Shown: in pieces, positions 55,948-64,000 of the stretch
Position numbering within the stretch: the first letter of the stretch is position 1
Layout: every line of letters starts with the position of its first letter
Assembly: GCF_001619985.1 (NCBI RefSeq)
Contig: NW_017264200.1
Span: 1,240,001 to 1,304,000 of the forward strand
Source of the DNA: Xylona heveae TC161
Lineage: Eukaryota > Ascomycota > Xylonomycetes > Xylonales > Xylonaceae
Direction: 5' to 3'
DNA length: 64,000 bases
Notes under the pieces: generated by a model
The model's database searches: none
What the model was told of the DNA's origin: nothing
Seen by the model: the letters and a program-made list of their open reading frames with translations, nothing else
Made by a program: the position numbers and the translations under genes

Positions 55948-58264
55948 ATGGCTGCGCAGCCTTTCGCATTTAATCCTAATCCCGATGCACCACTACGGCT
56001 CCTCTCCTTAGATGGTGGAGGCGTTAGAGGGCTGTCTTCTTTACTAGTGCTCAAAAGATTAATGGAGAGCATTGCTAAAGAGGAACAGAGGCTGAAGAAA
56101 CGATCTTTGAAGGACAATACTCCTTTGAAGCCATGTGATTATTTCGATTTAATTGGTGGCGTATGCAAGTTTACAGCTCATTGCAGGCAATTCAGCGACT
56201 AATGAAACTAGACCTCGACTGGCGGAATAATTGCTATTCTACTTGGTCGACTTCGACAAGATGTTCCTTCTTGCATCAAAATCTACACGCACCTTTCGCA
56301 AGAGATATTTCGGCGCGATAAGAGCATCAGCCTCTTCGGGACTAAATTCTCCTTAGGCTCAACAAGATTCTCTGGAGCAGTACTGGAGGCTGCTATCAAA
56401 AGAGCGCTGAAAGATCTCGGATTTGACGAGGACGAGCTGATGTGGGATGGTACCGCATTTGAGCAAGTCATAGAGGAGGCTGACCCTGGAGAGACAATTT
56501 GGATTCAAGATCAGGGTCCAAATGCTTTCACTGATTCGCCATTTAATGACTCTTCCTCCGTCAGTCGTCTTGTGTCGAACGGGGCCCACTATGGTGGAGA
56601 TGAGGATACACAGAAACAGAGTCAACATAATAGTGCCTCGCAATCCAGCTCGGCTTTTAGGGTGCGCAGGAGCACATCGGTTCGGAAGCGCCCAGATGCT
56701 CGCGGGTGCCCTACATTCGTTGTGTCCGCTCTAAAGAATGCTCTGGGTGTTCCACGTCTTTTCGTCACGTATGACCCCAATGACCGTCAGACCCGCATCT
56801 GGGAAGCGCTCAGGGCCACCTCTGCTGCTCCGACATTCTTTGAAGAGATGACATTCGGTACACCGAGATTGACTTACCTTGACGGCGGACTGGGCTTTAA
56901 CAACCCATGCATAGAGGTTAATTATACCGCTAAGAGTCTCTGGGAAGGTCGACCCATCGGTGTAGTTGTTTCAATAGGCACAGGTTACTCAATCACTTAA
57001 CCCCGATAGCTATGTATGAAAAGGCTTCTGACGAATTTCCTTAAAAGGTCTTCAAAACATCCCTTCGATCCGAAAAGCGTCATCGTGGAACCCTTTTGGA
57101 CAAGAGATTAGCCTTGCTACCGCACTAGCTTCCATGGCAACGTCGACAGCTAGAGTAGACAACGAAATGCAGAGGCTCTACTGGAACACGGATACTCGAT
57201 ATTTTCGATTCGACGTGGACAGTGGAATGAGCGATATCTCACTTGAGGAGTTTATGAAGGAAAACGAAATGGGATCTGCGACTGAGCAGTACATGCACGA
57301 ACCTCAGCAGCTGCTTCGGTCGAATGCTTTGGCGGAGATACTAGTCAGCCTTAGTGCCTTGCCTCCGAAAATTGAGATTCCTTCGCGGGATTTTCGGGTG
57401 GGTGTGGATGGCAGGGGCCTGATCCATCGCGATTCAAAGTTTCCCGACATTCTTTGCTTTCAGCAAGAAGATTTGGATCTGAAAAGCGGATTTCCTTTAG
57501 GCCTCAAGGTATCCCCGGAAGACGTCTCTAGAATAGACGAGCTACGTCATTCCAGTCCTTCGGGGAAAGGAGGCGTCAACGTGGACAGCACAGGGACAGT
57601 TCGGAAAATCTATCCCGTGGCTGAAGATCTTGATGGAGATGGCAAGAGAGAAGAAGCCACGGTACTGACTTGTGTGCGGGCCGACAATATCTGTCTTCGA
57701 GCTATGAAGCGCGGAGTGCCCCGCGGCCGATATGCTGTCAGATTCATCATTTGCTTGTTTGAGGCACATCCAGGAGTAAACAACGAAACGAACACTCTGG
57801 CTGTTCGATCATTTCCTCCCACTCCAATGCAATTTGCTGCCGGGGTTTTCGATAATGAAGAAGTCAGTCATTTGGTCGTCAGTCAAGACGGAGGTACTGT
57901 GGATGACGCCATGAAACCGATGGTTACTGCTCCGTTTGACCTCATCTTCTCAGCTGGCAAACCATACGATTTTAAAAGCTTTTTGCATCGATATGTTGAT
58001 GTCCGCATTACGCCAGATATTGTCCCTGTCTTATTGCATCCAGACGCGGTTAGAGTCCGTGTGGGGCACCGGCGCTGTGCGGAAAGAAAAGGTAAAGGAT
58101 GGTTTGAAGTTGAAGGCGACATAGAGGTAGAAGTGGGCTTAGACGGAGTTTTGGGTATCATTATCAACAAAAGATTTGAGGAAGGTGTCTTCGTCGGTGG
58201 ATGGTCCTTTGGTGGCGTACGATTAATTCCGAACTTTGGAGAGCAGCAAGGACGTAAAACATAG
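55948..58264 (+). CDS. Patatin-like phospholipase with long C-terminal extension
   Basis: Three exons (55948-56160, 56212-56983, 57048-58264; introns 51 and 64 nt, the second with the weak donor GTTACT) give 733 residues. The patatin domain has the oxyanion loop DGGGVRG (22-28), the nucleophile elbow GGTSTGG with Ser73 formed across intron 1, and the dyad aspartate Asp295 in LDGGLGFNNP. Family members hydrolyse acyl groups of phospholipids or galactolipids. A Ser/Gln-rich linker interrupts the domain around 190-225. After about 400 the remaining residues are unassigned; they include a Ca-loop-like DLDGDGKREE and a segment CLRAMKRGVPRGRYAVRF. No NB-ARC, ankyrin or TPR repeats were seen, so it is not an evident NLR-type patatin. 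Confidence 0.9.
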
Positions 58265-59203
58265 AAAGGGCATTTGATATATCGGGTATTAACTATTATT
58301 CAACGATCGCGTGCTACGTTTTGCTTTCCGCGCGCATTCTCTGACCATACCATGGTTGGAAGCAGGGTGTGATTCTTTTTTTTTTTGCGCGGCCCGATAT
58401 ATACATGATAGCTGATTGCGGGGTCGGCGGAATAAGTGGAGCAATAGTTTTGCCCCTTGGCCTCTCCATCTCATGATTCTACTGATAAGAGTTTCGAGCA
58501 TAGGCGCATGGGAATAGGATAATCACGGAACACCCAACTCGAAATTACTGTAAATATTACATTGGTCCCAAATATCCGCTTCAAAAAAGCATACGGCTTT
58601 TTAAATTTCATAAAATTAATCTATTTAATAACTAGTTCGGGATGAAAATATGGAGCTCGCTTTGCAAATGGTCGTCATGATCAACCACACCCACTTAACA
58701 TGTAACCCCTCGCCCCAGCCAGCCAGCGAACTCTGGGTTCTGCGGAACCGGTAAGTTAGCCATAACTTACTCTATCTGTTGATTTTTAACTAAATACAGT
58801 TAGCACGTGGTTACATTGGGAAGGTTGTATTCATCGGTAATTCCGAGCTTTCGTCCTATCAACGTTATCTGGCGCGCCCCCCATTCAACCCCCCTGTACA
58901 CTCATCGCTCACTGCCATTTGTTGGAATGCCCAACTTCAAACAACGCGGATGCTTGACGCAATGCATGAAGATAGTCAATTGTTATCAGCCATGCTGCTG
59001 GAATCTCCTCTTGGTGGGGTATGGTCCGTCTTGGCGGAATACACCTATGTTATCATGTCCTTCAAATGGTCTTACAATGCGTGATATGCTTTTTGCACCC
59101 TTTTGCAATATATCTGGTCTTCTTCAACGCATTCTTATTTTCAAAGCAGTTTCAAACTCCATTGAGCAAGATACGTTACGATTTTAGCTAAAAAATTGCA
59201 ACT
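58265..59203. other. Intergenic region, no gene seen
   Basis: AT-rich between 58550 and 58640; a T-run at about 58377. A plus-strand frame (58807-59187) has no domain and abuts the transporter start, so this is probably its leader and promoter. Confidence 0.5.
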
Positions 59204-61331
59204 ATGGACGAAAAAGGCATGCAAGATGCCGATGTAGAGAGCAATCAGCTCCCTTCGGACGAAGGCCATCATGTCCCGGATCAAGTTTTGAAGCATTCCC
59301 ATGATGCCGACGAGGCATTGACAGCCCTGGAAGGTGAAATTATTACCATTGATGAGGCTACAAACAAGAGACTTTTGCGGACCATCGATTTTCACCTTAT
59401 GCCGGTATTGTAGCCTGATCCATGATTGTCCAAAATTGAATCCTAATCGGTTGATGCGACAGCTTCTTTGTGTGGTATACGGGCTCAATTATCTTGACAG
59501 TAAGCTCTATTGGTTCATCCGTTCTCATTCGACACGCTCATGAATTTTTCTCCCTGAAGAGACAACCTTGTCTTATGCGAGTATTATGGGAATTAAAAAA
59601 GACCTTGGCTTGAAGGGTGACAACTACCAGGTTGGTGTTCTTGAAGTTATGAAGAACTCTGAGCAAAGTAGCCATGTTTGCTAATTGTTGCAGTGGCTCG
59701 GTTCAATGTTTTATTTCGGTATTTGAACGCGCCTGTCGAGCTCCTCGCAATCGAGACTAATATAGGAAGGCTACATTGGATGGGAATACCCAACGAATCG
59801 ATTGCTGCAGCTGCTTCCTTTGGGAAAATACACGTCGGTAAATATTATTCTGTAAGTCATGCCGGGAAATGGCCCTTTGCTAGGCTAACGTAAGTAGCTG
59901 GGGTGCTGTTCTTTGCTGTATGGCCGGCGTCAAGAGCTTTTCTGGTGCAGTTGCGGTCAGGTTCTTCCTTGGACTCTTTGAGGCAGCCGTAACGCCTGGC
60001 TTTACATTGTTTACTTCACAGGTTGGTCGCGGATTCTTTGAACTGCAATTTAGTCACTTACTCACGAAACACAGTGGTACACAAAGAAGGAGCAAGGATT
60101 TCGAACCGGCCTCTGGTTCAGGTACGCAAATGCTCAGTTCGATGAGTGCAGAAGCTAATGAGTCCTAGTTTCAATGGTTTTGCTCAGATAGTCGGAGGCT
60201 TGATTGCGTATGGCATCGCCAAAGGAACCCAGCTCCACGGTTCAAGCATAGCTCCCTGGAAAATCATTTTCCTGGTCACTGGCCTACTTACGGTTGCTGT
60301 CGGTGTGATATTCTTCTTCATCATTCCGGACAATCAGCTTAATGCGCGGTGGCTCAGCGAGTCTGACCGACGCCTCGCTGTCGAGCGAATCCGAGTTAAC
60401 CAACAGGGGGTCGGAAATAAGCACTTCAAACTTTATCAGCTCAAAGAAGCCTTCTTGGACCCTTTAACTTGGGCATTTGCTTTCTTTGCGATTGCGTCTG
60501 ATATTCCCAACGGTAAAGTCTTCGAAATTCTGAGGTTTCTTCAATATTCTGACTTTGGATTAGGTGGTCTTACCAACTTTTTCTCGCAACTGATCGAATC
60601 GTTCGGTTATACCCCGGAGCAAAGCCTTTTGTATGGAACTCCTTCTGGCGCCATGGAAGTAATTTCGTTGATATTGTGTGGATATTTGGGAGACCGATTT
60701 GGGCAAAGAATCCTGGTCAGCACGTAAGAAGTTTAGCCCTCCGAAGCCGTCGGCATGTAATTGACACAAATAGGATTGGTCTCATCGTTTCAATTATTGG
60801 TATGATTCTGATCGTCGCACTGCCACTATCCAACAATGGCGGCAGGTTGGCGGGATACTATCTGACTGGATGGTGCCCAACGCCTTTTGTCGCATTGCTT
60901 TCACTCATCTCCACCAACGTTGCCGGCTATACCAAGAAGACCACTGTTGCAGCAATCTATCTCATCTTTTACTGCGCTGGCAATATCATCGGTAAAGCCC
61001 ACTGCCTCCAAGATCTTGTTCAACTATTCTAATCTACGAAATGCAGGCCCTCAAACTTTCAGACCAAATGATGCACCCCGCTATGTGCCGGCTGAAATTA
61101 CCATTATTGTTTGTTGGGGCGTATGCCTTTTTGACTTGGTCTTTATCTGGTGGTATTGCAAGTATCAAAACAAGAAGAAGGCAGCGCTTCGCGCTCAGCC
61201 AGACTATAAGAAACTGGAAAATCAGGAATGGTTGGATCTGACAGATCGGGTAATGACGCCAATTCTTTTAATCGGAGATTTAATGCTAATTTTGGAAATA
61301 GGAAAACCCTGAATTCGTATACCAGCTGTGA
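59204..61331 (+). CDS. Dal5-like MFS transporter (anion:cation symporter family), 12 exons
   Basis: Read in single frames this gene looks shattered, but eleven GT-AG introns of 46-60 nt restore 513 residues. Exons: 59204-59404, 59463-59499, 59560-59630, 59694-59718, 59770-59851, 59898-60021, 60075-60121, 60169-60512, 60564-60723, 60774-60991, 61047-61249, 61302-61331. The product shows the allantoate-permease pattern: MPLLCVVYGLNYLDKTTLSY, WLGSMFYFGYIGWEYPTNR, LWGAVLCCMAGVKSF, RFFLGLFEAAVTPGF, WYTKKEQGFRTGLWFSFNG and a closing ENPEFVYQL. Family members import allantoate, nicotinate, biotin precursors or similar anions. Two exons are only 25 and 37 nt. The single frame kept through all junctions argues for a live gene. 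Substrate unknown. Confidence 0.88.
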
Positions 61332-61886
61332 TTTCAATCTCATCAGCTTGACTTTCAGTTTTACGCTCTGTTAAGCGACAGCTTTTTCACGTTTTATACA
61401 TTTGTTGGCGCATTCTAATTTAGACTACACTTGTCCAATCTCATTACTTTTAATCTTCCAACTGTTACATTATATATTTGTTTAACATATTATTGGTTCC
61501 ATTTCCGCGTTCTAATTGAGAACTATAATACATCTGGACAACAAGATCTGATCCTAAAGGTTTGAGAGCAATCAAGGACGGCGATACCAGCTCATCAGAC
61601 AATTTCACTTGAGAGGAGGCAGCGCAATGCTAAAAAGCCCAGTGTGGTTGAACCGTTAGTAATAAGAAAGCTACGCCCTAGAATAAAGCTATATGATTAC
61701 TATTAACAGCCTAGCACCCTTGGGAGAAGGGATACTTCTACCGTCAGGGCCGTATAGGTATGAGCTTTCCATACCTCTTCGTTGAAAAACCCAAGTCTTT
61801 CTGCTTGGGCAAAGCAACCCAGAAACCAGCAAAATTTGTTGTGGCTATGGCTTGAGCACGGATGACGCTGGAAAATGTAGGTGAAA

Positions 61887-61919
<33 letters not shown>

Positions 61920-62236
61920 AAAGAATCTAAAGGCGAGAAACCAGGGCTAAAATATGCTAACTAGGAGCCGTCACACGGTATAGCCACAGTAAGACTAAAG
62001 AAAAACACTGTAACAAAATAAATAAAATAGAAGCAAACATTCCCTGTGGGTATAGCCATTGAACGCCAGAATATAAGCAGAATTAAAAGAGCAAGAACAA
62101 AGAAAAAAAATAACATCAACTGGGTCTGGATCCTTCCTCCCGAATTCCCCACAGCTCCGAACATAGCCATCTGCGAAAAAGGCCCTCAACATTTTCTGCC
62201 AGCCTGTCGAGGGTCGGGATTCGAGACTTCGGCGGA
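61332..62236. other. Convergent intergenic region with (GAT)n tract
   Basis: 3' flanks of the transporter and HNH genes. A GAT microsatellite lies at 61890-61919. No gene seen. Confidence 0.55.
61890..61919. repeat. (GAT)10 microsatellite
   Basis: About ten uninterrupted GAT units in noncoding DNA. Confidence 0.9.
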
Positions 62237-63642
62237 TCAATACACATGTATGCCGTTCCACCAGCCTTGCAAACGTAGATTTACGAGATGCTCCAAATGG
62301 GTGGACCCATCGGACTGTACACGTGCATCCTCGAGTTCTTGTAAGATGTCAGATATTTGTATTCCTGCGCCGCTCAGATGAAGTATATGCGCGATGGCGC
62401 GATGTATAGCAAGAAGTTGAGCCGAAGGAGGATCAATCGTTCGTTCGGGCGTTAGAAAGAGGGTACGAGTAACAGGGACGCCGGGAACCCGGAGGAGACC
62501 TGATTTGATCCTATTGATTCTGTAGGAGTGGGGAATCTCCGTCGCAGGCTCGAAGAAGATTTCAAAGTCACCAAAAGCTCGATGGAGAAGAGGCGTCAAG
62601 GTAAGAGCATTGAATGGCCGGTCAATCTCGCAGCCCTCAATTTTGTGAGCGATGCCATAGTCAAACATATCCAGAATCATGATTGCAGTTTGTTTAGACA
62701 TGTCCTACAGAGTCAGCCCCCGAAAGATTAGACCAACGAATAGGGGGGAAATCAAGGGCGGGAGGATGGGATACAAAGAAGATCGAGAGATCGACGAGTT
62801 TGGGGAAATGAGAATAATGAGACATGCAAATGTGCAGGCAAGGAACTTCGGAGCCGGAACGGCAAAAGAGAATTGAAAGACGTGGACCTACCAATTCAGG
62901 GCGTCCTTTGAGATCCATCAACGAGTGGGGTATGATATGAGCCACCTCTAGGTCATCAAAGTCTTGGTCATCTTCAACAAGCAAGCGGCCTTCGTCATCT
63001 TTGGCGTTGTCCCCATGGATTTTAGCTCGTTTTCTCGACTCTGAGAAATCGAATTTGCGAGACACAATGCAGCGATGGTGGTCACGCTTTAAGCATGTTC
63101 CTCTCAGCTCAGAAAGTCGCTTGTTGGTTCCAGTATACAGACAACTGTTTTGGGAGCCTGATGTCTGCGCAGATGGTTGTGGCGTCTTAACAGCAGAGGC
63201 CATCACTAGAATTGCCCACGTTAACCAGAAATAAAAACCATTAGCAGCCAAAAGGATAGAATTCCTTACATGGTAAGTAAAAGTTGTTGAAAAGAAAGTT
63301 TGAAAACTCGAGCAGTTGGCGGTACAGCTTTTCCTTTTCTCCTTCGTCCCATCCATCAAAAGAAGCAGCGTTGTTCACAGAAATGCCGAGAAAGGTGAAG
63401 AAGAAATTGAGGAATCGGTCGCGTCCTTGTTCGCAAAGTAGATATTCTTCAGTCAATCGGACAAGCTTGACGGCATTATACTCTTCATTCTCCGATGGCG
63501 ACCGTTGCTCATTGTGCTTGATGATTTGTCGGAATACTCGTCTCGCTCGGTGGGCCTCGTCTGGTTTCAGCACGGAAGGAGAGAAGTCCAGTATCCCTTC
63601 AAGGGAGGAGCGGTGTCGGTTCTCAGACGACGGAGATGCCAT
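62237..63642 (-). CDS. Fungal HNH-endonuclease-domain protein
   Basis: Three exons, 63642-63270, 63205-62892 and 62704-62237 (introns 64 and 187 nt), give 384 residues. The N-terminal third is helical and polar (LDFSPSVLKPDEAHRARRVFRQI). The HNH_2-type core (PF13391) follows: LKRDHHRCIVSRKFD, then LEVAHIIPHSL with the paired histidines. After the second intron comes NALTLTPLLHRAFGDFEIFFEP, which carries the conserved Asn and His of the metal-binding finger. All core residues of a beta-beta-alpha-metal nuclease appear present, so catalysis is plausible but untested. Such proteins are common and often lineage-expanded in filamentous fungi; their role is unknown. The second intron is longer than most in the window. 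Confidence 0.88.
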
Positions 63643-64000
63643 TTTTGTGGTAAAAGTCGAAGAATTTCTGGGGGATAGAATACCTCACTTTCAGAAAGAG
63701 AGCAAGGAAATGACACGAGCAATTGAACGTTCGCGGAGTTGTTTGACTGATAATAGAAAAGAGCTGAGGCTTTCCATTAAGTTATTTTAGCGGAGCGATC
63801 ATGGTAGCCTGTGGGGTCGCTAAAGCGGGAGTCCGCCTGCTCGTTGGTTTGGTTCTTAGCCGCGGCAGGGTGTAGATAAAGCGTTAGTTACCGTATGTTA
63901 TCGGAGCTTAAGGTATATAACCTTGCCGAGGAAAGGATGTTGCTTTGCTCGGAAGGTACATTTCTCTTAGCGAGGGCGAATGATGAGGTCCTTTGACAGC
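63643..64000. other. Right-edge intergenic sequence
   Basis: Promoter side of the HNH gene; nothing else recognised before the window ends. Confidence 0.5.

Noticed and set aside
58807-59187. 126-codon plus-strand frame directly before the transporter
   Set aside because: No domain, and it is not in phase with any acceptor leading to the transporter start.
59694-59900. Idea that the Dal5-like gene is a frameshifted pseudogene
   Set aside because: The apparent stop after FYFG is the start of a 51-nt intron (59719-59769), and GYIGWEYPTNR follows in phase; the next apparent break is also an intron.

Overview
The window looks like nuclear DNA of a filamentous ascomycete, most likely a eurotiomycete (Aspergillus/Penicillium/Talaromyces type). 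This is inferred from many GT-AG introns of about 46-90 nt with CTRAC-like branch sites, a SepA-type formin, an ApsA/Num1-type PH protein, a RasB-type GTPase, a fungal formate dehydrogenase and a PRISE-type reductase. Twenty-one protein genes can be supported, plus one probable 3' exon and one doubtful small ORF. I saw no tRNA, rRNA, CRISPR array, virus-derived element or intact transposon. All identifications come from reading motifs; no database search was run.

Layout. 0-2 kb: 3' part of a mitochondrial MnmE/Mss1 tRNA-modification GTPase full of simple-sequence inserts, with a 19-nt last exon. 2-10 kb: a possible small membrane protein, a 14-TM DHA2-type MFS exporter and a small tail of a fungal membrane protein, separated by long spacers. 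10.9-16.8 kb: a 1,886-residue formin. 18-21.4 kb: an erythromycin-esterase-like enzyme and a six-TM membrane protein. 23-35 kb is the densest part: NAD formate dehydrogenase, mitochondrial leucyl-tRNA synthetase, an LAT-type amino-acid permease, an Mtq1/HemK glutamine methyltransferase, the Aim32 ferredoxin-like protein and a Cyc2-like flavoprotein. Five of these six are predicted mitochondrial. 36-45 kb: PRISE reductase, a five-exon quinone-reductase-like protein and an ApsA-like cortical protein. 47-50 kb: haloacid dehalogenase and RasB. 54-63.6 kb has a more accessory look: GNAT acetyltransferase, patatin-like phospholipase with a long unassigned C-terminal half, a 12-exon Dal5-like transporter and an HNH-nuclease-domain protein.

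How the genes fit together. Mss1, LeuRS, Mtq1, Aim32 and Cyc2 all serve mitochondrial translation or redox maturation, so the left half is enriched for organelle maintenance. Formin, ApsA and RasB serve hyphal polarity, septation and nuclear positioning. The remainder is transport and small-molecule metabolism. Several genes look broken when read frame by frame but become intact once short introns are applied. Exon sums were checked to be multiples of three for every spliced model given. No clearly new multi-gene system was found; the best leads are the microsatellite-swollen GTPase, the unassigned half of the patatin protein, the repeated intergenic 9-mer TACGGAGTA and the tiny exons.
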